From positions 406,895 to 470,894 of the forward strand of contig NZ_CANLSZ010000002.1 in NCBI RefSeq assembly GCF_947493765.1: DNA of 64,000 nt. The letters run 5' to 3'. This DNA is from an uncultured Arthrobacter sp. GTDB taxonomy: Bacteria; Actinomycetota; Actinomycetes; Actinomycetales; Micrococcaceae. Below are positions 24,700 to 33,052 of this stretch, piece after piece. The notes beneath the pieces are model-generated. The model had not been told where the DNA came from, ran no database searches, and was given only the letters and a program-made list of their open reading frames with translations. Each line of letters starts with the position of its first letter. Position 1 is the first letter of the stretch. The position numbers were made by a program, and so were the translations under genes.

Positions 24700-25242
24700 T
24701 CACACCTGCGACGGCTGCCGGCGGGGCCACAGCGTGTAACCGATGGCCCAGACGAGGTCGATCAGGACAATGAGACCGAGGATCGGATAGAACCCGGCGA
24801 GGGCTGCGGTTCCGCCGGGATCGTCCACGAGGGCGATGAGCAGGTAGAGGAACCCTGCGGCGATCAGCGCCGCCGCCACCGTCCGCACCACGTCCTTCCA
24901 GCACTCCCTCGCGTAGGACACGCCATAGAGCCGCGTCGGCCGCGGGCCGTCGGCGAAATGGTGGGCGAAGCGGATGTCCGCCCAGCCGATCATCTTGCGC
25001 CCGTAGGCGATCGAGATGCCGAGATAGACGGCTGCAAGTCCGTGGGCGGTGCCTGCAGTGGCCCCGGAGCGAAGATCCAGGACCGTGGCGACCAGCAGGA
25101 TGAGGTCGACGAGCGGCGTCAGCGCCAGCAGGACAAGTCCTGTGCGTCGTCTGCCGAGGACGTACCGGACGATCAGTCCGGCGACGATGAGAACCCAGAA
25201 ACCGATCTCGCAGGCGATGATGATCGCGAGGACCAGATTCAC
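24700..25242 (-). CDS. Integral membrane protein, unknown function
   Basis: A 180-aa protein with about five hydrophobic segments (about 3-25, 37-56, 65-80, 120-140, 148-168) separated by charged loops including GRKMIGWADIRFAHHFADGP. It resembles uncharacterised actinobacterial integral membrane proteins. The GTG start follows GGAGGGAG. It runs convergent to the peptide locus, with 58 bp between stops, and is probably independent of it. Confidence 0.7.
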   Translation of the reverse strand: MNLVLAIIIACEIGFWVLIVAGLIVRYVLGRRRTGLVLLALTPLVDLILLVATVLDLRSGATAGTAHGLAAVYLGISIAYGRKMIGWADIRFAHHFADGPRPTRLYGVSYARECWKDVVRTVAAALIAAGFLYLLIALVDDPGGTAALAGFYPILGLIVLIDLVWAIGYTLWPRRQPSQV

Positions 25243-25359
25243 GGCGACTCCCTCCGGGGACCACGAGCAAGGGTCCGGCCTCCCTGTAGCACCAGCATGT
25301 GGGCGGGCCTCATGCGGATCACCCGGTGGAGGCCCCGACGCAGCGGCGCAATCGTTCTT

Positions 25360-26472
25360 CTAGACGAGTGCCGTCCAATCCTCCGACAGTTCCAGGTCGT
25401 GCGCGGTGGAGACGGAGTGATGCGTCACCTTGCCCGCCGCCACATTCAGACCACGCGCCAGGGCGGCGTCGGCCTCGAAGGCCCCGTGCACGCCCTTGTC
25501 CGCGAGCGCGACGGCGTAGCGGAGGGTGACATTCGTCAGCGCGTAGGTCGAGGTGTTGGGTACGGCGCCGGGCATGTTCCCCACGCAGTAGAACAGGGAC
25601 TGGTGCACGGTGAACGTGGGATCCTCGTGCGTGGTGACATGGGAGTCCTCGAAGCATCCGCCCTGGTCCACGGCGATATCCACGAGCACGCTGCCCGGCT
25701 TCATGCGGGACACCATGTCATTGGTCACGAGCTTCGGTGCGCGTGCACCGGGGATCAGGACCGAGCCGATCACGAGATCAGCCTCGAGCACCGACTTCTC
25801 GACCTCGAGGGAGTTCGAGGCCACGGTCTTCACACGCCCCGCGTAGAGGGCATCGAGCTCGCGCAGGCGTGCGACGTTGATGTCGAGGATGGTCACATCG
25901 GCGCCGGTGCCGACGGCCATCGCCGTCGCGTTGGTGCCGGCCACACCCGCTCCGAGGACCACGACCTTCGCCGGACGGACCCCGGCGACACCCCCGAGGA
26001 GCAGGCCGGGCCCACCTGCGGGAGCGGACATGACATTCGCGCCGACCTGCACCGAGAGACGACCGGCGACCTCCGACATGGGCGCCAGCAGCGGCAGGAC
26101 CCGACCGTCCTGCACGGTCTCGTAGGCGATGGCCGTGACGCCCGCCTCGAGCAGCGCATGGGTCAGCTCCGGTTCGGCGGCAAGATGCAGATACGTGAAG
26201 AGGATCAGGCCCTCGCGGAACAGGTGGTACTCCGAGGCGAGGGGCTCCTTGACCTTCATGACCATGTCGGCGCGCTCCCAGACCTCCTCCGCCGTCTCCA
26301 CGAGTTCCGCTCCCGCGGCCTCGTACTCGGCGTCGGAGATGGTGGATCCCACGCCCGCGCCGCGTTCCACCAGGACGGTGTGGCCATGTGCGTTGAACTC
26401 GTGCACGCCGGATGCGGTGATCGCGACACGGAACTCGTTGTTCTTCACTTCTTTGGGGACGCCGATGATCAT
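25360..26472 (-). CDS. ald: Alanine dehydrogenase
   Basis: A 370-aa NAD-dependent enzyme that reversibly converts L-alanine to pyruvate, ammonia and NADH. The N-terminus MIIGVPKEVKNNEFRVAITA, the KVKEPLASEY segment and the Rossmann motif VVVLGAGVAGTNATAMAVG are characteristic. Length is normal. The start at 26472 follows AGGGAG. It is divergent from the PucR-type regulator at 26677 with about 200 bp between, the same arrangement seen for ald and its activator in other actinobacteria, suggesting induction by alanine. Confidence 0.95.
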   Translation of the reverse strand: MIIGVPKEVKNNEFRVAITASGVHEFNAHGHTVLVERGAGVGSTISDAEYEAAGAELVETAEEVWERADMVMKVKEPLASEYHLFREGLILFTYLHLAAEPELTHALLEAGVTAIAYETVQDGRVLPLLAPMSEVAGRLSVQVGANVMSAPAGGPGLLLGGVAGVRPAKVVVLGAGVAGTNATAMAVGTGADVTILDINVARLRELDALYAGRVKTVASNSLEVEKSVLEADLVIGSVLIPGARAPKLVTNDMVSRMKPGSVLVDIAVDQGGCFEDSHVTTHEDPTFTVHQSLFYCVGNMPGAVPNTSTYALTNVTLRYAVALADKGVHGAFEADAALARGLNVAAGKVTHHSVSTAHDLELSEDWTALV

Positions 26473-26676
26473 GAGGTTCTCCCTGGGTGTGATCGGGCGG
26501 ACGGGATGCCTCAAGGATAGGGAGTGCGGGGTCACGACGGCGCTGCCGATCCACCGGGTTCCCGGGGCTGTTCCCTCCGCCGATCGGCAGGCCAGGATGT
26601 AATCCGCGCCACAACGCGCTCCAGGCTGCCATGCGCTGCATCTCCACCGGACATCGGCGATGAACTACCTCGACAG

Positions 26677-27975
26677 ATGTCGAACCTAGACGCAACAGAT
26701 GTGGTCCACGAAGTCCTTCCCATCTACGCTGAGGGGATGAGGGACCAGGCGGTCGAGGACGTGGTGGAGACTCTCGCGCAGGAGCTCGGGAGGGGCCTGT
26801 CCCTCGAGGATCCCGATGGTGTGCTGCTCGCCTACAGCAGCCATCAGTCCTCGGCGGACCGCGTACGGGTGAACTTCCTGCTCAGCAAGAAGGTGCCCGA
26901 GGACGTGGCCGAATGGCAGCTCCGGCACGGTATTGCACAGGCGGTCCGGCCCGTCGTCGTCCCCTCCAACGAGGCACTCGGTATGCGGGAGCGTGTCTGT
27001 GTGCCGCTGCTCGTCCGGGGTTTCAGGGTCGGCTACCTGTGGGTGCAGCAGCAGTCGGACGATGATCCCGCGGCGGGGATCCTCACGGAACTGCCGAGGA
27101 TCAGGCGGACGACCGATCGTCTCGCCGAACTCCTCCTCGAGACGGACACGGCGGTGTCGGAGCGCAGAGTGCGGCGTGAGGAGGTCTTCCTCGGGGCGTG
27201 CCGTGGCCGCTCGTCCGCCGTCGACGACCTGCATGGCTGGCGTGAGTTCGACGACGGCCTGCCCTGGCGTGTGGCGGTGATCAGGGAACTGGCCCCGGCG
27301 ACACCGCCCGACCGCCCTGATACCCAGGATCCGGGCGAGGCGGCTCTCCTGCAGCGCACACTCGCACTGCACGCGACGGTCGGTGTGCGCGATGTCCTGT
27401 TCAGCGCCGGTGCTCCGAGCTGTTCGGTACTGCTGTGCGCCGGCGACATCACCCGCGGGGTGCTGGCGCAGGTCCTCGAGCGCTACCGCTCGGAGGTGGG
27501 GAAGCGTGCCGGACGTCCTCCGGAACGACTGGTTCTCGGCCTGAGCGAACCCGTCCCTGCTGCACGTGGTCTGTCCGGCGGCTTCGAGCAGGCACTGCAC
27601 GCCGTCCAGGCGGCCGCGGTGGACGCGGGCCTGGGCAGTGTCGTCTCCTATGCGGGGATCGGCGTCTACCAGTTCCTCGGTGCGCTGACGGGTCCGCCAC
27701 CGATGCCGGCCAGTGGTCGCTTCACCGAGTTGTGCCGTGTCGATCGGCTCGACGAGCTCGTGCCGGTCCTCGAGCTGCTCTACGACAAGAACGGCTCGGT
27801 GCAGGATGTCGCGGAGCAGCTGCATCTGCACCGCAGCACCGTGTACAACCGGCTGGCGCGGATCCGGGCGATCATCGGCGTCGATCCACTCGGCGGTGCC
27901 ACCCGGCTCGAACTGCACCTGGCGCTCAAGGCCCGGCGATGGCGATCGCGGCCCCACGTGGACCATCCCGGGTAG
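26677..27975 (+). CDS. PucR/CdaR-family regulator, probable AldR-like activator of ald
   Basis: A 432-aa regulator. The N-terminal half holds a degenerate sensory region (about 30-165), the middle a GGDEF-like CdaR segment, and the C-terminus the PucR-type HTH_30 (about 375-425, with VAEQLHLHRSTVYNRLARIR). It is divergent from ald and probably controls it. The start at 26677 is uncertain; an in-frame ATG at 26737 (MRDQAVED) is an alternative. The last 50 bp overlap the 3' end of the opposite DUF222/HNH gene. Confidence 0.78.
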   Translation: MSNLDATDVVHEVLPIYAEGMRDQAVEDVVETLAQELGRGLSLEDPDGVLLAYSSHQSSADRVRVNFLLSKKVPEDVAEWQLRHGIAQAVRPVVVPSNEALGMRERVCVPLLVRGFRVGYLWVQQQSDDDPAAGILTELPRIRRTTDRLAELLLETDTAVSERRVRREEVFLGACRGRSSAVDDLHGWREFDDGLPWRVAVIRELAPATPPDRPDTQDPGEAALLQRTLALHATVGVRDVLFSAGAPSCSVLLCAGDITRGVLAQVLERYRSEVGKRAGRPPERLVLGLSEPVPAARGLSGGFEQALHAVQAAAVDAGLGSVVSYAGIGVYQFLGALTGPPPMPASGRFTELCRVDRLDELVPVLELLYDKNGSVQDVAEQLHLHRSTVYNRLARIRAIIGVDPLGGATRLELHLALKARRWRSRPHVDHPG

Positions 27976-29683
27976 CGGTGGTGTGGTCCGGCCCGGTCTT
28001 GTCTTCCGGCGTCTTGTCTTCCGGTGTCTCGTCTTCCAATGGCCCGTCCGGTTCCCGCCCAACCGGTCCCGTCGCACCCGCGCCTTCCAGTGCGGGGCCC
28101 CGTCCCGGGCCCTGCCCTGAGTCCCGCCCCGCGCGCACACGGCCACCGATGAACACCTGACTACTGCGGGCGTCAGCGCGTCCGACAGCACCTGCCGGCG
28201 AACCGGGTGGAGCGACAGCACATGGCACAGCACCACCGATGTCACAGCGTGCGAGTTGCTCGTGGACGGCCTCTTCCACCTGCCAGTAGAGGTTGCGTCT
28301 GGGGGTCCGGCCAGGGTCGAGGTACGTCGGTGGCCTGAACCACGGGACACCCCGGAGCGATTCGACCGACCACTGTCCGTCATGGATCAGGTGGTGATGC
28401 CGTGAGCAGAGCAGTACGCCGTCGTCGATGCTGGTGACCCCGCCTGCCGCCCAGGGAACGATATGGTGGGCTTCGCACCAGGTAGCAGGCATGGTGCAGT
28501 CGGGGAAGGCGCAGCCCCTGTCACGTGCGACGAGCGCCCGCCGCAGGTGAGGTGGAAAGAGGCGCTGGGCTCGCCCGACATCGAGGATCCGGCCCTGGCC
28601 GCCGAGCACGAGGGGCAGGATGTCGGCGTCGCAGGCGATCCGCCGGATGCTTCGGGCGCTCACTTGCTGCGCGAAGACGGAGTGGCCGTCATGGCCCAGC
28701 TCGCTGAGGAGGTCGCGATAGTTGATGGTCACCATCACCTGGGGTCTGTGGCCTCCGGTCGTAGGAAGTCCGTCGCCGGCGAGCGCGATCCGGCAGGCCG
28801 AGACCAACCCGTCGAGAAGTTCCTGAGCACGGGTGGGACGCTCGGGTGGGGGCGCGTTCCCGGCGCCCGTCGGTTCGTGCCCACGCCGGTCCGCAGATTC
28901 CCTCGATCGCTCTTCGCACTCCGTCCGGGCAACGGCCGGAGTCGTGCCGCCGGCACGGGGGTTGGTCGCGGTATTCATGACGGTGACAAGGTGCTCGAAC
29001 TGTTCGTCGGTGGCGCCGATCTCCATGAGGTGAAGGCCGTGTCGCTTCCCGCGGAGGAAGAGTCCCTGCCGGGCTCTCAGCGTCTTCTCCGTCGGTTCCC
29101 GGCCGTCCTGATCGATGACGCTCTCCCACCGTCGCGCAAGGACCCGCAGAATGTCCTCGTCGGACTCGACCGCCTGGCGTGTCAGGTGCTCCTCCATGGC
29201 CTGCACCTGCGGGCGGGTCGCGACCGTGGCGACCCGGTGCACGGCATCCCGAATCACGGTGGCAGCCCGACTGCTGATCTCGCCGGTACTCGCTGCGGCG
29301 GCAAGGGTAGCCAGGCGGGGCTCAACCGATGCGCCCGGACCGGGGGCGTCGGGCAGGAGATCCTGCCCCAGCCTCAACCGACGGTTCGCCTCGGAGCGGC
29401 TGATGCCGATGCTCGCCCGCAGGTACTCCGCTGTGCTGCCGTGGTGTTCCTGGCCGTCCATGGCCGCGAGCTGGTGGTGCTCGGCAGCGCGGGCAGCCAG
29501 CGTCTGGAGGTGGTCGATCAGGTGGGAACACCGTTCGACCATGACCAGGGTTGCTGCCGCCTCCTGCTGATCCAGCAGGAGGTACCTCGATTCGAACTGC
29601 TGTGCGGCGGTGAGCAGGGCCGCGTGCAGGCCCTGCAGAAGGAAGGTGTCCTCCGTGCGGGTCTCCAGCATCTCGATGGTCAT
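27926..29683 (-). CDS. DUF222 / HNH endonuclease-domain protein (13E12 repeat family)
   Basis: A 585-aa protein. The N-terminal two thirds are the helical DUF222 domain (about 25-330). The HNH motif follows (about 385-440): CAFPDCTMPATWCEAHHIVPW and then LLCSRHHHLIHDGQW with the zinc cysteines and catalytic His. The C-terminal 110 residues are low complexity, with an EDETPEDKTPEDKT repeat. Such proteins are abundant in actinobacteria; HNH domains cut DNA, but the biological role is unclear. The start ATG lies 6 nt after TAAAAT, and a LexA-like box sits between the promoter elements. Confidence 0.88.
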   Translation of the reverse strand: MTIEMLETRTEDTFLLQGLHAALLTAAQQFESRYLLLDQQEAAATLVMVERCSHLIDHLQTLAARAAEHHQLAAMDGQEHHGSTAEYLRASIGISRSEANRRLRLGQDLLPDAPGPGASVEPRLATLAAAASTGEISSRAATVIRDAVHRVATVATRPQVQAMEEHLTRQAVESDEDILRVLARRWESVIDQDGREPTEKTLRARQGLFLRGKRHGLHLMEIGATDEQFEHLVTVMNTATNPRAGGTTPAVARTECEERSRESADRRGHEPTGAGNAPPPERPTRAQELLDGLVSACRIALAGDGLPTTGGHRPQVMVTINYRDLLSELGHDGHSVFAQQVSARSIRRIACDADILPLVLGGQGRILDVGRAQRLFPPHLRRALVARDRGCAFPDCTMPATWCEAHHIVPWAAGGVTSIDDGVLLCSRHHHLIHDGQWSVESLRGVPWFRPPTYLDPGRTPRRNLYWQVEEAVHEQLARCDIGGAVPCAVAPPGSPAGAVGRADARSSQVFIGGRVRAGRDSGQGPGRGPALEGAGATGPVGREPDGPLEDETPEDKTPEDKTGPDHTTATRDGPRGAAIAIAGP

Positions 29684-29689
29684 AAAGCA

Positions 29690-29718
29690 ATTTTATCGAA
29701 CACGTGTACTAATGGCGA
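29690..29718 (-). promoter_or_regulatory. Leaderless promoter of the HNH gene with candidate SOS (LexA) box
   Basis: On the minus strand the -10 TAAAAT (29695-29690) precedes the ATG by 6 nt, and a weak -35 TCGCCA lies at 29718-29713. The 17-bp spacer contains TCGAAC-ACGT-GTACTA (29696-29711 on the plus strand), matching the actinobacterial LexA consensus TCGAAC-N4-GTTCGA fully in one half and at 4 of 6 positions in the other. Confidence 0.5.
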
Positions 29719-29809
29719 CTGTGCGCGGGCTCTGTGGAGTACAAGTGGGGAGGAACTTGTCCACAGTTCTGTCGAGCCCCCTTGCCCCGACCGCAGCTAT
29801 GCTCGACCG

Positions 29810-30193
29810 ATGCACTCCACCGACTCCGGTTCACACGGGACGAAGGACTGCCGCTCCTGCGGACGCCGCATCGAGTGGCGGAAGAAGTGGGAGCGGAACT
29901 GGGATTCGATCGCCTACTGCAGCGATGCGTGCCGCGCGCGGAAGGTGCGGTCCATCGACGCCGAGCTGGAGGCGTGGCTGCTCGCGCGGCTGACCAGCAG
30001 CCCGCGAGGTGGGACGGTGGACCCGGCAGATGCTGCCCAGGCCCTGGGGGCGGATGTGTCAGCACTGCGTGAGCCGGCCCGGAATGCTGCGCGCCGGCTC
30101 GTCAGCCGCGGACTGGCGGAGATGGTCCAGCGCGGAGTCGTCGTCGATCCGTCGACGGCCAGGGGCCCGGTGTCCCTCCGCCTACCCCGCTGA
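29810..30193 (+). CDS. DUF2256 zinc-motif plus DUF3253 protein
   Basis: A 127-aa protein. The N-terminus carries four cysteines in KDCRSCGRRIEWRKKWERNW and AYCSDACRARK, a zinc-ribbon-like DUF2256 module. Residues about 45-127 form a small helical winged-helix-like DUF3253 domain (LLARLTSSPRGGTVDPADAA then VRRLVSRGL-like helix and a terminal strand). Function unknown in the family. The ATG at 29810 stands 6 nt after TATGCT (29798-29803), a leaderless start. Its stop overlaps the stop of the opposite DUF488 gene by 12 bp. Confidence 0.75.
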   Translation: MHSTDSGSHGTKDCRSCGRRIEWRKKWERNWDSIAYCSDACRARKVRSIDAELEAWLLARLTSSPRGGTVDPADAAQALGADVSALREPARNAARRLVSRGLAEMVQRGVVVDPSTARGPVSLRLPR

Positions 30194-30733
30194 GGGCTGC
30201 GGCTGCACGTCGTACACGAGTTCCTCCCCGGCAACCCTGACGCCCTGCGTCGGCGGGTGGAGGGAGAGCTTCCCACCCGGCATGAGGTGCTCGACGGCGA
30301 CGCCGTGCAGCAGAGCGGCGTTGTCGGCGATGAGGCGGCGATGGCAGCGCCACCAGACGGTCTCGCTGCACATGATCACCGTCCGCGTCTCCCTAGCCTG
30401 GACCAGGAGCTCCGCCAACGCCGTTGTGAACTCCCCGGATCTCATGTACCCGGCGTAGGCGCGGAAGGACTCGTTGCGCAGCACCACGTCCGGGGAATCG
30501 GGCAGCAGCTTACGGAACCCGCCGAGGTCCTTCTCCCAGCGGTAGGCGATCCCGGCCGCCGGCAGCCACTGGTCCAGGGAGTCCTTGCCGAAGTGGGGGA
30601 ATTTGCGGCTGCCGGGGCCGATGCGTACATCGACCAGCGCCCGCACCCCGGCCTCCTGCAGCAGGTCGGCGAAAGCCTCCTGCGAGGCGGTGCCGTGCCC
30701 CACCGTCATCAGCGTGTGTTCCGTGTCCTCCAC
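30182..30733 (-). CDS. DUF488 family protein
   Basis: A 183-aa protein with the DUF488 hallmarks TVGHGTASQEAFADLL, ALVDVRIGPGSRKFPHF and the later MCSETVWWRCHRRLIAD, whose Cys and His residues are conserved in the family. The biochemical function is unknown. The GTG start at 30733 lies 6 nt after TAGGGT on the minus strand (30745-30740), so the transcript is probably leaderless. It is the gene next downstream of the excisionase-like protein on the same strand, 69 bp away, but has its own promoter. Confidence 0.82.
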   Translation of the reverse strand: MEDTEHTLMTVGHGTASQEAFADLLQEAGVRALVDVRIGPGSRKFPHFGKDSLDQWLPAAGIAYRWEKDLGGFRKLLPDSPDVVLRNESFRAYAGYMRSGEFTTALAELLVQARETRTVIMCSETVWWRCHRRLIADNAALLHGVAVEHLMPGGKLSLHPPTQGVRVAGEELVYDVQPQPSAG

Positions 30734-30802
30734 GGCTCCACCCTATGCGCCGTGATCCGGAGGAGCCGACGGTGGCGGACCCTCCGGACCCGGTCGACGG
30801 GT

Positions 30803-31177
30803 CTACTGCCGACGGCTTATCTGCGTGCTGATCCAGTGTTCGACGTCGACCCTCCGGATGCGCCGGTGGGATCCGCGGTACTCCACGGCGAGGGTGCCGG
30901 CGTCGGTGAGCTTGCGGAGATAACTGTTCGAGATGCCGGCGAGATCGGCGGCCTGGGAGGTGGTGAGCAGCTCGGCCACGGAGGACACCTCGGCGGTGTC
31001 GCCGTCGGCCAGGCGTGCGAGGAGGTCGACGACGGCGTCCCGGGTTTCGTCGGGCAGGCGGTGGGCGGTGCCGTTCACGAAGACGGTGACGTCGGCGCTC
31101 TCGGTGAGCGCTGAGCGCAGCCTGGACGCCTGGTCGGGCGGCAGCGCCGCGGCGGTGCGAGGTGGCCTGGCCGTCAT
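30803..31177 (-). CDS. Excisionase/antitoxin-type HTH protein without a toxin partner
   Basis: A 124-aa protein. The N-terminal part (about 1-65) is a helical module with VTVFVNGTAHRLPDETRDAV, and the C-terminal part (about 72-122) a MerR/excisionase helix-turn-helix (LTTSQAADLAGISNSYLRKL plus the wing YRGSHRRIRRVDV). In actinobacteria this architecture is often the DNA-binding antitoxin upstream of a PIN-domain toxin. Here the following gene is DUF488, not PIN, so it is an orphan. Upstream CACAAT then 6 nt before the ATG suggests a leaderless start. Confidence 0.72.
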   Translation of the reverse strand: MTARPPRTAAALPPDQASRLRSALTESADVTVFVNGTAHRLPDETRDAVVDLLARLADGDTAEVSSVAELLTTSQAADLAGISNSYLRKLTDAGTLAVEYRGSHRRIRRVDVEHWISTQISRRQ

Positions 31178-31245
31178 GTCAACATTGTGCCAGCCGAACG
31201 CGGTCCGGCGCCGCCCCAGGACTTGGGGGCGCTTCCGTTTCGGGC

Positions 31246-31743
31246 TCAGTGGACCAGGATGTTCCGATGAATCCTGGTCCAGCCTTTCTGCTCCAGCAGG
31301 TCGGTGGAGTATCCGTCCGTCACCAGGGTCACCGACACCAGGCCCGAATCGGCACCCGGTTTGTTCGTGATCACCCGGCCCGGGCCGGCGCTGCATCCTC
31401 CCAAGAAGTTGTCGCTCGTGATCGAGTAGACACAGGCCGATCGGCCGTCGTTCAACACTCCCAGGTAGTACGTCACGCCGTCGTGCTCTTCGACCTTCCG
31501 GACCGAGTCGGCGTCGAGGTCTCCGATGCCGTTACCCACCGCGATTTCCGTGACGAATCCCGGTAGCTGATCCTCCGCAGTAGGCTCTCGGGTCAACGCG
31601 GCGATACTGCTTCCGGATGGTGGCTCCTGTGCCGGAGCCGTGTGCGCCCGGCCCGTGACGTCGTCGGACGCACTGCTACAACCGGCGACACCGGTCAGGA
31701 CTGCAGCTACTCCCACGATCAGCGCCGATTGCCCGAGCCGCAT
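31246..31743 (-). CDS. Putative lipoprotein, unknown function
   Basis: A 165-aa protein with a lipoprotein signal peptide: basic start, hydrophobic core and lipobox LTGVAGC, giving Cys22 as the acylated residue. The mature part is about 140 residues, begins with a Ser/Thr/Pro-rich linker and has two further cysteines (C118-C131 region, CVYSITSDNFLGGC) that may form a disulfide outside the membrane. No family recognised. The start follows AAGGGTGAC. Confidence 0.72.
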   Translation of the reverse strand: MRLGQSALIVGVAAVLTGVAGCSSASDDVTGRAHTAPAQEPPSGSSIAALTREPTAEDQLPGFVTEIAVGNGIGDLDADSVRKVEEHDGVTYYLGVLNDGRSACVYSITSDNFLGGCSAGPGRVITNKPGADSGLVSVTLVTDGYSTDLLEQKGWTRIHRNILVH

Positions 31744-31945
31744 GTCGTCACCCTTCAGCTCGTTGGTCGTCGATCATCCGCGCTGGATCAGCGCATGCCC
31801 TGGACGAGTCGTTCTTCTGCCGGAAGCCACTGAGGTCAACGAAGCAATCAGCACCCATGCGCGATCTCGATGGTGTCCGGTGAACCGAGATGACACCGTT
31901 ACCTGCCCCACCTATGGGTGAGGGGAACGCCCGGTCCGGAGGTGC

Positions 31946-32596
31946 TCACTCCTCCGCGGCGGCGTGCCCGACGGCGGTGCCGACCCGGGCTTTCAGCTCG
32001 GGCAGGACCTCGGTCACGAACCACGGATTCCTCGTCTGCCACCGGAAGTTCAGCGGCGACGGGTGAACCAGCGGGAACCAGGGCGGAGCGAACTTCCGGT
32101 GGTCTCGCACATTGTCGGTCAGCGTCCCATGGCGGCCGGCCGGCAGATAGTGCAGCTGGGCGTAGCGGCCGATCAGGAGGACGAGCTCTATCCGGGGCAT
32201 CAGCGCGAGCAGCGGCGGATGCCATGTCGCCGCGAAGCCCTTCCGGGGCGGGAGATCACCGCTCCGGCCCCTCCCCGGGTAGTAGAAGTCCATGCCGAGG
32301 AAGGCGAACAGATTCGGCGAGCGGAACTGCTCCTCCGTCACGCCGAGCCACTCGATGAGCGTCCTGCCACTGGCGTCGTCCCACGGGATACCGCTGGACT
32401 GAGCCCTGATCCCGGGTGCCTGGCCGATCACCGCGATCCGTGCGTCGGCCGACGCCGTGTACAGCGGCTCCCAGCCCTTCTCGCGCATCGGTCGATTGGC
32501 CTCGTCATGGGTCAGGGCGTATCTGACGGCGTCGAAGGTGTCCAGCGGAGCTACGCGCTGCCCTGATGAGGATGCCGGAACGCTGCTGGATTCCAC
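31946..32596 (-). CDS. Uracil-DNA glycosylase superfamily protein
   Basis: A 216-aa member of the UDG-like superfamily. The motif IAVIGQAPGIRAQSSGIPWDD corresponds to the GxAPG-type motif 1, and LVHPSPLN to the H-x-S motif 2. It probably removes damaged bases or is a UDG relative acting on an uncertain substrate. The GTG start lies 6 nt after TAGAAT on the minus strand (32608-32603), so it is leaderless. It is divergent from fmdB. Confidence 0.78.
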   Translation of the reverse strand: MESSSVPASSSGQRVAPLDTFDAVRYALTHDEANRPMREKGWEPLYTASADARIAVIGQAPGIRAQSSGIPWDDASGRTLIEWLGVTEEQFRSPNLFAFLGMDFYYPGRGRSGDLPPRKGFAATWHPPLLALMPRIELVLLIGRYAQLHYLPAGRHGTLTDNVRDHRKFAPPWFPLVHPSPLNFRWQTRNPWFVTEVLPELKARVGTAVGHAAAEE

Positions 32597-32719
32597 CGGC
32601 CCATTCTACGATTACGGCCCATCCCTTGACCTTCCCCGAACGCCTCCCTAGGTTTGAGGCACGTTGCTCCCGACGGGGCACGCGCCCGCAGCTACTTCTC
32701 CGACGACGGAGGAAGACCG

Positions 32720-33004
32720 ATGCCGCTGTACGACTTCCGGTGCTCCGCGGGGCACGGGACCGAGGCCTCCTTCGCGATGGCCGACCGACCGGACCACGTG
32801 GCGTGTCCGGTCTGCGGGGAGACCTCACGCCGCCGGATACCGTCCCCGCGACTGTCCATCGCGGGCAGCTCGGCGTTCGGACTGCTCGAGTCCACGCAGC
32901 GCAGCGCCCACGAACCCGAGGTGGTGGCGTCCACCAACCCCGGTACGCGCTCGCCCACACCCACGACGTCGAACCCCCTCCACCGAAAACTTCCCCGGCC
33001 GTAG
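32720..33004 (+). CDS. fmdB: FmdB-type zinc ribbon protein
   Basis: A 94-aa protein beginning MPLYDFRCSAGHGTEASF. The first 42 residues are the FmdB zinc ribbon (the first pair is C-x3-H, CSAGH; the second is CPVC), followed by a Pro/Ser/Thr-rich tail. FmdB-like genes commonly accompany formamidase, and here fmdA follows 48 bp later. Probably a regulatory or accessory protein. Strong GGAGGAAG upstream of the ATG. Confidence 0.85.
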   Translation: MPLYDFRCSAGHGTEASFAMADRPDHVACPVCGETSRRRIPSPRLSIAGSSAFGLLESTQRSAHEPEVVASTNPGTRSPTPTTSNPLHRKLPRP

Positions 33005-33052
33005 GGCCGGGTGGGCAGACCCGTACGCGCAGTCGACAGCCAAGGAGACATC

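Noticed and set aside
28463..30193. A 576-codon plus-strand open frame ending in the DUF2256/DUF3253 protein
   Set aside because: Most of it is antisense to the DUF222/HNH gene; only the part from 29810 has a promoter and recognisable domains.
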